A stretch of DNA of 64,000 nt from [Clostridium] fimetarium (GCF_900111235.1 NZ_FOJI01000013.1:1-64000), one strand, 5' to 3'; positions 45,728-54,805 are shown, numbered from the stretch's first letter. Numbers and translations: made by a program. The notes: a model not told the origin generated them from the letters alone.

Positions 45728-46222
45728 TTAATTTGGCATAAACATTCTTTGATCGCCAATTAATTCAAATGAATACAAAAACTCTTCTACTTCACATTCT
45801 TTAAATAATAATATATCATTAAATGTGTCCTCAACGGAAGGGTATTTTATATTAATTAAAAGATTGAATGATGATTCTGATTTACCAAGTTTTAATAATT
45901 CACAACTTAGATCTGTATCATCATCTATTTCATACTTGGGATTCATCATAATCAATAATATTTCACAGCATGCAATAATACTATCTTGAAGATAATCGTC
46001 TTCTTCTATATTAGCTGGTAACTCTGCATAATACCTACTTCCACTTTCGCATTCAGTGAATATTTCACTTGCTTCGGGCTTTAGTTCGCTTAAATATTCT
46101 GCAGATATATATAATTTAATTTTCATTTCTGCTTCTTGCTGATTATCTATCTCTTTTCTATTTCCTATTACATTTGCATCTTCCACTGTAGGCTCTAATG
46201 TATTTTCTAGTTCTTTTTTCAT
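45728..46222 (-). CDS. Acidic protein of the nif island, unknown function
   Basis: A 164-residue, strongly acidic soluble protein (ECESGSRYYAELPANIEEDD, DISLS-like Asp/Glu patches such as YEIDDDTDLSCELL). I recognise no family. I chose the ATG at 46222, eight to nine bases after AAAGGTGG. The open frame begins 11 codons earlier, inside the end of the next gene. It lies between the Cys-tail protein and groEL, separated from groEL by 25 bases, so it is translated in one operon with them. Confidence 0.6.
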   Translation of the reverse strand: MKKELENTLEPTVEDANVIGNRKEIDNQQEAEMKIKLYISAEYLSELKPEASEIFTECESGSRYYAELPANIEEDDYLQDSIIACCEILLIMMNPKYEIDDDTDLSCELLKLGKSESSFNLLINIKYPSVEDTFNDILLFKECEVEEFLYSFELIGDQRMFMPN

Positions 46223-46245
46223 AGTATTATACCACCTTTCGCATC

Positions 46246-47199
46246 TTAAACACACCCTTTGCAGCTACTACAATTACCGCCACATCCATCTGGCATATAC
46301 AACATATTGTAAAATGTAGAAAAACTAAATTTACTACTGTCATAGAATTTTACTTGATTATTACTATCTATGATTTCAATACCATTTGCTTGAATGGATA
46401 TTTTAATTGGAAACATCTGCATTACATCAATATCTAACAGACTAGGTTTTCTCAATGCTCCAATATGAATTATATCACCATATTTATCTATTACTTCAAT
46501 TCCACTCTGAATTGTTGTAACTGTAATTACGTCTCCAGACTCATCAAATTCTAATGAATTAGTGTCACCATGAATTCCAACGGGATTATTGTCATATGCG
46601 ATAATCATTCCAATTGATGTATTTACTAAAGTTGGCGTCGCTGGTTCGATTGATTTTATTGCTCCATTTTCATAAAATGCAATTCCAAATCTAGCTTCGA
46701 TTTCTCCACCATTTACTTTTACCATAACTTTCTCACCCGTATATAATGTTATACTTTTAATTGTTGCCTTTTCGTAAAAACAGATGCAGGATAGTTTGTT
46801 ATAAATAATTACGTCGCCACAATCGACTTTAATAATCGGTGCGAGTTTAATTTCTTCTTCCTCTGACCATGTTCCGCTTACTTTCCCAAATGTTGGGAAT
46901 ATTCGATGAATCGACCCACTTTCATAAAAAGTGATAAATTCACACCCTATGATTCCGATTGGCGTTATGATGTTTGTTACATTTTCCAGATATATGCTCT
47001 TCATCAATCCATTTGAATAGAATTCCACGGAATCTTTATCTCTTGTTCTAGTTTCTGACAACTGATACTTAGGAATAAGCTTTCCTACGGGTGTTTTAAT
47101 TATATTTTCATCTTCGAATTTACAACTTTTTATCTTCCCATCTTCAAAAAATGAGCATGCAATCTCATTATTTAAATCTCCATAAATTGAATTAACCAT
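46246..47199 (-). CDS. Repeat protein with Cys-rich tail, nif island, unknown function
   Basis: A 317-residue protein with four to six repeats of a MORN/WG-like unit (SFFEDGKIKSCKF, EFYSNGLMKSIYL, TFYESGSIHRIFP, AFYENGAIKSIEP) that suggests a beta-repeat scaffold, and a C-terminus CGGNCSSCKGCV with four to five Cys residues able to bind a metal or Fe-S cluster. Function is unknown. It lies between the AnfO-family gene and the acidic protein and overlaps neither. I chose ATG 47199 (GGGAG five bases upstream) over the ORF start at 47211. Confidence 0.65.
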   Translation of the reverse strand: MVNSIYGDLNNEIACSFFEDGKIKSCKFEDENIIKTPVGKLIPKYQLSETRTRDKDSVEFYSNGLMKSIYLENVTNIITPIGIIGCEFITFYESGSIHRIFPTFGKVSGTWSEEEEIKLAPIIKVDCGDVIIYNKLSCICFYEKATIKSITLYTGEKVMVKVNGGEIEARFGIAFYENGAIKSIEPATPTLVNTSIGMIIAYDNNPVGIHGDTNSLEFDESGDVITVTTIQSGIEVIDKYGDIIHIGALRKPSLLDIDVMQMFPIKISIQANGIEIIDSNNQVKFYDSSKFSFSTFYNMLYMPDGCGGNCSSCKGCV

Positions 47200-47231
47200 A
47201 TTAACTCCCATCTGTCTGCTTTAGCAGACCT

Positions 47232-47882
47232 TTAATCAGAACAACCTTTATGTACAATAATGATTGTATATATGCCATTTTCCCTTTTGCTACTGAATTG
47301 TATATTTTTATTCTCAGCAAAATAGTTCTCAAGCCAAGGCATTACATGATTACAAACTATTATAAGTGACTGATATAATTCATTTGATAGAAATGGTAAC
47401 AACGCTTTCTTCGAAGTGATTTCCGGTCTATATTTTTGGACTCTGGTAAAATCTAGGAAATAATCGCCCTCCTCATTGGTTGCAAATGGTGCTATTGGTG
47501 TATTTGCAATTTCTATTTTTTCCAAATCATTTTCGTCTGAATCAAGATTGTTTTTTGGGTTCTCAATATAATCCTCATGAATTTGCGCTAGCAATTCTTC
47601 ACTGAATTTCTGCGCTTCAAATATCTCAAAACCTTCTTTTGCAAAAAAATGATATGGAATACCTGTTATTTGTGAACCTACAATGATTTTACTTGTTCCA
47701 AATTCTTCAATCAGTTTAGATAAAGATTCCCTTGAGGATTTAATGTTAGAAGTATCCATTGAAATGTCAGAAATTTCTCTAATAACCTTAAATTCTTGAT
47801 CTTCTTTCTTGTATATTCTAATGCGACTTAAGTTATAAAAATCTGTCAAATTATCATTTACATCAAATAATACTACAATCAT
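47232..47882 (-). CDS. anfO: AnfO-family nitrogenase-associated protein
   Basis: A 216-residue protein with the AnfO pattern: N-terminal IVVLFDVNDNLTDFY, VIREIS, KIIVGSQITGIPYHFFAKEGF, then the C-terminal GDYFLDFTRVQKYRPEITSK, KALLPFLSNELY and CNHVMPWLENYF. AnfO is known from iron-only nitrogenase clusters. Its function is unsettled. Here it lies in a Mo-type nif cluster without anfG or anfK. ATG 47882 (GAGG upstream) is preferred to the first in-frame codon. Its place after nifV suggests a role in cofactor supply or in nitrogenase maturation. Confidence 0.75.
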   Translation of the reverse strand: MIVVLFDVNDNLTDFYNLSRIRIYKKEDQEFKVIREISDISMDTSNIKSSRESLSKLIEEFGTSKIIVGSQITGIPYHFFAKEGFEIFEAQKFSEELLAQIHEDYIENPKNNLDSDENDLEKIEIANTPIAPFATNEEGDYFLDFTRVQKYRPEITSKKALLPFLSNELYQSLIIVCNHVMPWLENYFAENKNIQFSSKRENGIYTIIIVHKGCSD

Positions 47883-47937
47883 TTCTGGCCTCATTTCCGC
47901 GCCACTTCCTGCGCATCTTTCATATGTATATTCTTTT

Positions 47938-48741
47938 TTATATATTTATACATTTTTTCTTGAGCGCATTTTCAACGGCTTCTACTTTTCTTTTATCAAT
48001 TCCACAATCAAATAATCTTTCCGTTGCATATAAGAATTTTGATAAATCACAATTACCGCTACGCTCGCCAATTCCTAGCAATGTACAATCGATATACTGT
48101 GCTCCCGCCTTAGCACTTGCAATTGAATTTGCAATTGCCATTCCCAAATCATTGTGAGCGTGAAACTCAATATTTAGGTCGACTTGTGCATGCAATTTTT
48201 TAACAAGCTCTGCTGCTCTGTGAGGAGTTAATACTCCAACCGTATCTGCAACTCTTACTGTCTTCACTCCAAGTCTTTCAATCATTATAGCTGTATTAAT
48301 CATAAAACCTTCATCAGATCTAGATGCATCCTCAAAGCCAACTGTAACTTCAATTCCTCCAGCGATTGCTATGTCAATACATTCTGCCAAAACTTTCTGT
48401 ACCCAAGTTTTATTCTTATTTAACTTTCCGTATATCTGAACATAGGAAACTGGTGCGCCGATATGGATAATATCTGGTTTACATAACATCGCTTGTTTCA
48501 CATCCACAGGGTTCATTCTAGACCATACTGATATTTTTGAGAATTTACAAACTTTTTTTATTTCTGTGATATAATCTTTACTTTCCGTCTGCATGATAGG
48601 GATTCCAGCCTCTATTTCATATACGCCCAATTCATCTAGCATAATTGCTAATTCAATCTTATCTCTTTCTGTTAAAGCGATCCCTGCACTTTGCTCTCCA
48701 TCCCTTAGTGTTGTATCCACGATTCTTTTTTTTTCAATCAT
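47938..48741 (-). CDS. nifV-alpha: Homocitrate synthase, catalytic (alpha) subunit
   Basis: A 267-residue protein carrying the catalytic TIM barrel of homocitrate synthase: VDTTLRDGEQSAGIAL (metal-binding Asp and catalytic Arg), IPIMQTES, GFEDASRSD, ADTVGVLTP, and EFHAHNDLGMA (metal-binding His). It makes homocitrate, an organic ligand of FeMo-cofactor, from acetyl-CoA and 2-oxoglutarate. It lacks the C-terminal communication domain, which is in the separate upstream gene. ATG 48741 follows AAGGGTG. It overlaps the end of nifV-omega by eight bases. Confidence 0.93.
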   Translation of the reverse strand: MIEKKRIVDTTLRDGEQSAGIALTERDKIELAIMLDELGVYEIEAGIPIMQTESKDYITEIKKVCKFSKISVWSRMNPVDVKQAMLCKPDIIHIGAPVSYVQIYGKLNKNKTWVQKVLAECIDIAIAGGIEVTVGFEDASRSDEGFMINTAIMIERLGVKTVRVADTVGVLTPHRAAELVKKLHAQVDLNIEFHAHNDLGMAIANSIASAKAGAQYIDCTLLGIGERSGNCDLSKFLYATERLFDCGIDKRKVEAVENALKKKCINI

Positions 48742-49693
48742 CGACAATCACCCTTTTCACCAAATCTAGAAATTCTTCATCACTCAAACTATTCCTATTT
48801 TCAGTACTAACTTTCTTCACTTCTTTCAAAATGACTGGTATAAGTGCATCATTTTCAATTCCATACTCCTTCAATTTACTTTTGATTGAATTTCTTCCTG
48901 AATACTTTCCAATAACAATTGTTGATTTCTGACCCACAATCGATGGTGAATATGCCTCGTAATTCGATGCCTTTTTCAGTAATCCATCAACATGTATACC
49001 AGATTCAACATAAAATATTTTACTCCCAATAACAGGCTTTCTAGAAGATATTTGTTCACCTGTAACAGTCTCATACCATTCTCTAATACCAATTAAAGCA
49101 TCTAATTTTTGATTGGGTTTCACCCTTTCAATTACACGCATTGCCATACATACTTCTTCAGTCGCCGCCATATTTCCACATCCAGCAAATGCTGTCGTAA
49201 CTTCAGATCCACCACTAATCAGCCATAATATCGCAATTGCACTGGCACAGTAAAAGGTATTTTCTGGACACAGATTAATAATACTATTGTTAAATATCTT
49301 TTTGATTTCATAAAAAGCATACTCATATTCATGGCAAATCAAATCATCCAATCCTCTAATTCTAACATTAGTAAGATTGCTGTAAGATTTGAGCAAAATC
49401 ACTTCTCTAGCATCATTTATTTGAAACTCACTTATAATATTAGGCTCCTTATTTTCACGAGCTGCGACATACTTATGTATTCCTGGATAATCACTTGCCT
49501 TATCAAACGGACCCAACTCCAGATAGAATTTGATTCCATCTGGAAGTGACTCCATTTTTTTGTATGATTTGATGGATATCTCAAGATTATCTATACCAAT
49601 TTGTTTCATATATTTACAAAAAAGAAGTAATTGTTCTTTTGATACATGAAACATATCAAGTTTAGATAATGTTGAATCAATTATTTTAATCAT
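48734..49693 (-). CDS. nifV-omega: Homocitrate synthase, omega subunit
   Basis: A 319-residue protein with a barrel-like N-terminal half that lacks the catalytic DTTLRDGEQ motif (IIDSTLSKLDMFHVS in its place) and a C-terminal part with the homocitrate-synthase communication motif (IYYESGIHVDGLLK-like FYVESGIHVDGLLKKASNYE, VGQKSTIVIGKYSGRNSIK). In C. pasteurianum two genes, nifV-omega and nifV-alpha, together make the active enzyme. The same order is seen here. GAGGTGG lies eight bases before ATG 49693. Confidence 0.92.
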   Translation of the reverse strand: MIKIIDSTLSKLDMFHVSKEQLLLFCKYMKQIGIDNLEISIKSYKKMESLPDGIKFYLELGPFDKASDYPGIHKYVAARENKEPNIISEFQINDAREVILLKSYSNLTNVRIRGLDDLICHEYEYAFYEIKKIFNNSIINLCPENTFYCASAIAILWLISGGSEVTTAFAGCGNMAATEEVCMAMRVIERVKPNQKLDALIGIREWYETVTGEQISSRKPVIGSKIFYVESGIHVDGLLKKASNYEAYSPSIVGQKSTIVIGKYSGRNSIKSKLKEYGIENDALIPVILKEVKKVSTENRNSLSDEEFLDLVKRVIVDD

Positions 49694-49734
49694 AACTGCT
49701 TCCACCTCACAATCTTTATTATTCAAAAATTATT

Positions 49735-49830
49735 ATGAGTCCCATTTCTGAATCCTATCGCCGAATTCTATCCCTAAATCCTATCATCTTATCCCTGAAT
49801 TCTATTACAAATTCCCATTTTTATCCATTT
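49735..49830. repeat. Degenerate intergenic repeats before nifV-omega
   Basis: Four to five variants of GAATCCTATC/GAATTCTATC at intervals of about 15-20 bases lie between the ferredoxin gene and nifV-omega. The repeats are imperfect, and this may be low-complexity sequence. Confidence 0.35.
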
Positions 49831-49848
49831 ATTCTAACACATAACAAA

Positions 49849-50157
49849 CTATATTTGTAAATCTTTTACTGGTGTTCCACCTTCGAAATGCTCATCAAAT
49901 ATTCTTTCAACATCATCATCCGTAACATTGCCATACCACACGGCTTCTGGATATACAACAACGACTGGTCCTTTTTCACAAATCCCAAAACATCCAGTAT
50001 TAGTGATCATTACATCGTCCGACAAGCCTCTGTCATCAATTTCTTCCATAAATCTTTGAACCAAATCCACTGCTCCTTTTGAATGGCAAAACCCCTTTTG
50101 TTGCCCATTTACTCTGCAACTAGTGCAAATAAATACATGATACTTTGGTTGAATCAT
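49849..50157 (-). CDS. Thioredoxin-like [2Fe-2S] ferredoxin
   Basis: A 102-residue ferredoxin closely resembling the C. pasteurianum 2Fe ferredoxin, which is known to interact with the nitrogenase MoFe protein. Cys ligands are in CTSCRVNGQQKGFCHSKGAV and NTGCFGICEKGP, and VVVYPEAVWYGNVTDDD matches the family end. The fold is thioredoxin-like. It lies between nifN-B and nifV, so it fits electron transfer or cofactor insertion steps. AAGGAGG precedes ATG. Confidence 0.92.
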   Translation of the reverse strand: MIQPKYHVFICTSCRVNGQQKGFCHSKGAVDLVQRFMEEIDDRGLSDDVMITNTGCFGICEKGPVVVVYPEAVWYGNVTDDDVERIFDEHFEGGTPVKDLQI

Positions 50158-50251
50158 ACGTAATCCTCCTTAATTTTTAATTAATCTATTTGTTTATTTA
50201 AACTGAGATTTTAAGATGCAAATCCCAAACCGCAAATTTTAACCCCAATCT

Positions 50252-50395
50252 CTAAGCGTAATTTCCACTCGTAATTTCTTCCTGTAATTTCTACCCGTAT
50301 TTTCCACCCGTAATTTCCACCGGTATTTTCTACCCGTATTTTTTACCCGTATTTTCTATCCGTATTTTCTACCCGTAATTTCCACCCGTAAATTT
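50252..50395. repeat. 13-bp minisatellite
   Basis: About eleven copies of a 13-base unit (ACCCGTATTTTCT and variants with TAATTTCC) lie end to end with few substitutions. Confidence 0.85.
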
Positions 50396-50459
50396 AAAAG
50401 CCCAAATTTTAACTTCAAATATTAATTTAACTTTCAAACATCCTATCAATGAAGTAAAT

Positions 50460-50641
50460 GGTGAATATTAATTTATAATTATGCTTTCCCGCAGACCGTC
50501 TGAAAGCAGCGCTTACATTTTTTCCAAGACTCAGATGAAAATTCGAACGAAGTGAGACTTTTCATCATCTCTGAGGCTTGCAAAAAAATGTGCTGCTTGA
50601 AGGAAAGGCAAGGCAAAGCATAATTATAAATTAATATTCAC
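50460..50641. repeat. 182-bp palindromic element after nifN-B
   Basis: Bases 50461-50487 are perfectly complementary to 50615-50641 (27 bp). Further inside, ACATTTTTT pairs with AAAAAAATGT, and the tip holds CAGATGAAAA/TTTTCATC with the loop CGAACGAAGTGAG that also occurs in the elements at 43861 and 61355. The inner arms are less perfect than in subfamily A. Confidence 0.8.
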
Positions 50642-50684
50642 TCACTACCTCCCGTACCACAATATTTTGACCTTAAATTACTAT

Positions 50685-53348
50685 TTACAAAAATTTCTTT
50701 ATGGACATGCTCTCTGCCGCAACTTTAACTGCCGTTTCTATTCTGTCATATGTAGCAAACACTCTAATATTTTTATCTCTTAACTTTTTCTTAGGTGCCT
50801 CACCGATTCTCATTACAATAACTCCATCACAATCAGAAATCGAACGAATAATTAGTGATATCTTATCTTCTGCTTCGTCACATTCTTCACTTCCATTACA
50901 ATACTTATTAATTTGTCTTTTTTCAATATACTTTGCTTCTCCATCCTTATACTCATAAATATATAATTCTGAAACTTGCCCAAAATGGCTATCTACCAAC
51001 ATTCCACTCTTAGAAGCAACTGCGAATCTATAAATTTTACCAGCCTCAACTGGTGTAGAACAACCACCACTTTTGATCCCTTCAAATTCGATTGAAACAT
51101 CATCTCCAAGTGTACCAATTGCATCCGCTCTACATTGTTTGCAGTGATACATCTGTTTCATTGTCTGACCACATTGATTTCTGATTACATTGATTTCTTT
51201 GTTACTCAGCGTATCAAGGTGTTCAAATGCACTTCCTTCTACCTGAATAAATGGCATGATATTCGTTATGTAACAACCAATATTATTCACTGTTTTTACG
51301 ATTTCTGGTATATGCTCATCATTAATTCCCTTTAAAGTAACTATATTGATTTTGCAGATAATACCTGCTGCCACAAGTAATCTTAATCCACTCAATTGAT
51401 TTGTCAAAAGAATTGCTGCTGCACATTCTCCCTCAAATCTAGTTCCGTTATAATTAATGAACTTGTAGATCTTTGCTCCAATTTTTGTGTCGACTGCATT
51501 CATCGTTACCGTAATATGTGATACGCCGAGTGCAATTAATTCACTTGCATAATGTGGAAGCATAAGTCCATTTGTTGATAGACAAAACGTAACTTCTGGA
51601 TCATATTCTCTAATCAACTCAAGCGTTTTTTTAGTTTCATCAAAATTGGCAAGTGCATCACCAGGTCCTGCAATTCCAACGACTGTCAGATTCGGCATTT
51701 TTTCTTTTACTAATTTGTATTTTTCAAATGCCTCTTGCGGTGTTAATATCTTTGTTGTTACGCCAGGTCTACTCTCGTTTGGACAATCAAACTTTCTAAC
51801 ACAATAATTACATTGGATATTACATTTTGGTGCAACAGGCAGATGCATTCTTGCAGTCGTTGTATTGCATCCATTATAACAAGGATGATTTTTCGTTTTT
51901 TCTTCTATAGACAAGTTGACCGCTTTTTTAGGTGCACTATCTTTTTCTTGGTCGATATCAGTTCCTTTATAATATTTGTTATACAATTCTTTTCGAAATC
52001 CTTTTTCTTTTTTTGCAAGGATTGCATTTGCAATATCATCTAGGAATATTATAGACCCTTCATACCCAAGCATTCTAAGTCTCTGGCCTCCTACTCTGTC
52101 ATGGATTGGAAATGAGCGTCTAACAAGTGGTATTCCCAGACTTTCTTCAATTCTTCTTCCATCAGAATTACCAATCATTAGATTCGCGCCCAACTTTTCG
52201 GCCATCGCTTCAATTACTTTAAAGTCAACATCATCTAAAATTTCAAATCTCTCCACAAAGTATCTCTTAGCAATGTCTTCAATTTCTTCTGATAGGATGT
52301 CTTTTAATTCCTTACAGACAGATCCTGTTGCTACAACGAGCGGCATTACTCCATTTTCTACACATATTCTAACCGTTGATACTACAAAATCTGGTTCGCC
52401 AAATATTACAGCACGCCCTTCTCCATTATATTTGTGTGAATCTATCATTGCATCCTGATATCTTCCTCTTTGAATATCAATCTCAATAGAAGGATTAATA
52501 TCTTTCGCATATCTACTGATTACTTCATAGAATAAATCTGTATCTCTAATACCCACAGGAAGATTCATTCTTACACATGGGACCTTATATTCTTTCTCAA
52601 GATACTTTCCTGGAGAATAATCAAGATTGATACTACAAAACTCAAGCGTAAGCTTCGCTCCGCCCATTTTCCTAATATCTTTGATGTCTGTGCCGCCAGA
52701 TGGAAGTCTCTCATATGTTTCTCTATATACACCATCTAAATTATCTGATAAATCGGGAAGAAGTATGATATCTATTCCAAATGACTTGAATGTTTCTTTC
52801 AGAAAGCGTGTATCTGCAGGACTAATTTGAGATGTTATGACATTTATATAATCATTTGGAGTAATATTCATTTTAACATTTGATACAATTCCATAAATTG
52901 CTTTAAAATAGCCTTCAAACTGTGTTCCACCATAGCCGGGTGATTTTACTGGGATTATTTCAATATCCTTATATTCTTCATGCAATTCGTGAAATTTTTG
53001 AATTATTCTAGGTACATCTTCACCGATTGTTTCTGCAAGACACGTAGTCGAAACACCAATTACTTGAGGATGATAAAGCTCAATCAGATTTTTAAGCCCT
53101 TTTAACAAGTTATCTTCTCCACCGTATACTGTTCCTTCTTCTGTAAGTGAAGAAGATGCAATGTCAACTGGTTCATTATAATGAGTTGCCATATGCCTTC
53201 TTATATATGTTGAACATCCCTGGGAACCATGGAGAATATTCATACATTCTTTAATCCCATAAAATGCTGTAACAGCACCCATTGGCATGCACATTTTACA
53301 TGGATTAACATTCAAATTTACTAGCGGTTCGATTTTTGTTTTCTTCAT
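50685..53348 (-). CDS. nifN-B: Fused NifN-NifB cofactor-biosynthesis protein
   Basis: An 887-residue fusion. Residues 1-440 are NifN, scaffold partner of NifE (NVNPCKMCMPMGAVTAFYG, HGSQGCSTYIRRHM, TTCLAETIGEDV, SFPIHDRVGGQR). Residues 485-780 are NifB, a radical-SAM enzyme making the NifB-co core, with CNIQCNYC near 509-516 and further ligands PCYNGC and CKQCRADAIG. The last 100 residues are a NifX-like FeMo-co-binding domain (AVASKSGMLVDSHFGQVSEL). The same fusion is known in C. pasteurianum. AGAGG precedes the ATG, 20 bases after nifE. Confidence 0.96.
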   Translation of the reverse strand: MKKTKIEPLVNLNVNPCKMCMPMGAVTAFYGIKECMNILHGSQGCSTYIRRHMATHYNEPVDIASSSLTEEGTVYGGEDNLLKGLKNLIELYHPQVIGVSTTCLAETIGEDVPRIIQKFHELHEEYKDIEIIPVKSPGYGGTQFEGYFKAIYGIVSNVKMNITPNDYINVITSQISPADTRFLKETFKSFGIDIILLPDLSDNLDGVYRETYERLPSGGTDIKDIRKMGGAKLTLEFCSINLDYSPGKYLEKEYKVPCVRMNLPVGIRDTDLFYEVISRYAKDINPSIEIDIQRGRYQDAMIDSHKYNGEGRAVIFGEPDFVVSTVRICVENGVMPLVVATGSVCKELKDILSEEIEDIAKRYFVERFEILDDVDFKVIEAMAEKLGANLMIGNSDGRRIEESLGIPLVRRSFPIHDRVGGQRLRMLGYEGSIIFLDDIANAILAKKEKGFRKELYNKYYKGTDIDQEKDSAPKKAVNLSIEEKTKNHPCYNGCNTTTARMHLPVAPKCNIQCNYCVRKFDCPNESRPGVTTKILTPQEAFEKYKLVKEKMPNLTVVGIAGPGDALANFDETKKTLELIREYDPEVTFCLSTNGLMLPHYASELIALGVSHITVTMNAVDTKIGAKIYKFINYNGTRFEGECAAAILLTNQLSGLRLLVAAGIICKINIVTLKGINDEHIPEIVKTVNNIGCYITNIMPFIQVEGSAFEHLDTLSNKEINVIRNQCGQTMKQMYHCKQCRADAIGTLGDDVSIEFEGIKSGGCSTPVEAGKIYRFAVASKSGMLVDSHFGQVSELYIYEYKDGEAKYIEKRQINKYCNGSEECDEAEDKISLIIRSISDCDGVIVMRIGEAPKKKLRDKNIRVFATYDRIETAVKVAAESMSIKKFL

Positions 53349-53368
53349 ATGATTACCTCTTCTCCACC

Positions 53369-54805
53369 TTATTTTTTATTATTTCTAACGTACTGCCATA
53401 CTGGATTATTAATACTTTCATTAATTTCTTGTACGAAATTAACGACGCCCTCAAATCCTGCAAGTGGATGTTTTCTTTCGTGATTATGATCGCAAAATGC
53501 GATACCTAATTTATATGCAAGTGGTCTCTCCTTAACACCAGCAACTAAGATATCAACACCTTTTTCTTTCATATATTTCTCAAGTTCAGCTGGATTGGCA
53601 TCATCTAGGATTACTGTATCTTGATCAACAATATTTTCTATAATTTCATATTCATCTTTTCTTCCGGATTGTGTACCTACAACTACTGATTTGATTCCTA
53701 GTGCATTGAATTGTTTGATAAGTGATATAGCCTTAAATCCACCACCTACATATATTGCTGCCTTCTTACCAATTAAATTCTTCTTATACATCTCAATGGT
53801 AGCTTCAATCTCTTCCGTTTTTTCCTTGCAAAACTTAATTGCTTTTAGTCTTGCTTCTTCATCTCCAAGTGCCTCTGCAATTCTAATTAATGAGCTTGTT
53901 GTATCCTCAACGCCAAAAAAGCTAACTTTGATAAATGGTATACCCATCTCGTCTTCCATTCGATTTGCTAGATATACACTTGATCCAGCACACTGTACTA
54001 CATTAAGCGTAGCTGAAGGTGCCAGCTTTAAAGTCTCAAGGCTTGAGTCACCAGTGAATGTTGTACAAACGTGAATCCCAATTTTTTTCATGTAATTCTT
54101 AATGATCCACATTTCGCCAGCCAAATTGAAGTCACCAAGGATATTAATCCCTTTCACTTTGGGCTGATCTCTATATTTTGTTATAATTTGCATAATTGCA
54201 TTACAAGCCATTTTATATCCCGTAGCTTTATTTCCAGAAAAACCAGGAGATTTTACAGGAATTACAAGCATGTCGTATTTTTCTGACATTTGTTTACATA
54301 CCGCTTCAACATCATCTCCGATAACACCTACAATGCAGGTCGCATAAACAAATATCAGTTTCGGATGATGTGTTTTTGCGAGTTCTTCAATTGCAGCTTC
54401 TAACTTTTTGGCACCACCAAATATAATATCCTGCTCTCTAAGATCAGTTGAAAAACTATTTCTAAATATATCATCTCCACTTGTAAGACTTCCTCTTATA
54501 TCCCAAGTGTAGCTTGCACATCCGATTGGCCCATGTACGATATGAAATGCATCAGTAATAGGATTCAGTACAACTCTAGCACCACAATATACGCAAGCTC
54601 GTTGGCTAACGGCACCGGAAACACTGTCAGAATCGCATCTGATTCCACCTCCGCAAAGGTCAGCATCACTTTTTAAGCGGATTGACTGCTTTCTTTCTTC
54701 AAGTATGCCGCTACTGTTATTTAATTCTTCTTCAGACGCTTCTACTTCAGTTACTTTTTCTTCAGCTACTTTTACTTCAGCTACTTTCACTTCAGTTATT
54801 CCCAT
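53369..54805 (-). CDS. nifE: NifE, FeMo-cofactor scaffold subunit
   Basis: A 478-residue protein that with NifN forms the scaffold on which FeMo-co matures. Visible: VSQRACVYCGARVVLNPITDA, HGPIGCASYTWDIRG, YATCIVGVIGDDV, KSPGFSGNKATGYKMACNA, VVQCAGSSVYLANRM. The first 35 residues are an acidic extension with repeated TEVKVAE-type units (54729-54800 in DNA) not normal for NifE. ATG 54805 is chosen because AAAGGAAG lies nine bases upstream. A terminator separates it from nifK. Confidence 0.95.
   Translation of the reverse strand: MGITEVKVAEVKVAEEKVTEVEASEEELNNSSGILEERKQSIRLKSDADLCGGGIRCDSDSVSGAVSQRACVYCGARVVLNPITDAFHIVHGPIGCASYTWDIRGSLTSGDDIFRNSFSTDLREQDIIFGGAKKLEAAIEELAKTHHPKLIFVYATCIVGVIGDDVEAVCKQMSEKYDMLVIPVKSPGFSGNKATGYKMACNAIMQIITKYRDQPKVKGINILGDFNLAGEMWIIKNYMKKIGIHVCTTFTGDSSLETLKLAPSATLNVVQCAGSSVYLANRMEDEMGIPFIKVSFFGVEDTTSSLIRIAEALGDEEARLKAIKFCKEKTEEIEATIEMYKKNLIGKKAAIYVGGGFKAISLIKQFNALGIKSVVVGTQSGRKDEYEIIENIVDQDTVILDDANPAELEKYMKEKGVDILVAGVKERPLAYKLGIAFCDHNHERKHPLAGFEGVVNFVQEINESINNPVWQYVRNNKK

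Larger units (their letters stand above)
50158..50684. other. Intergenic region nifN-B to ferredoxin
   Basis: A 527-base gap between co-directional nif genes. It holds the 13-bp minisatellite (50252-50395) and a palindromic element (50460-50641). No gene is visible. It probably splits the nif operon at the RNA level. Confidence 0.7.

Noticed and set aside
47232-47882. Fe-only nitrogenase cluster
   Set aside because: No anfD, anfG or anfK is present; NifD and NifK are of the Mo clostridial type. The AnfO-like gene alone is not enough.
50252-50395. CRISPR array
   Set aside because: The units are 13 bases long and continuous, without spacers, and no cas genes are near.
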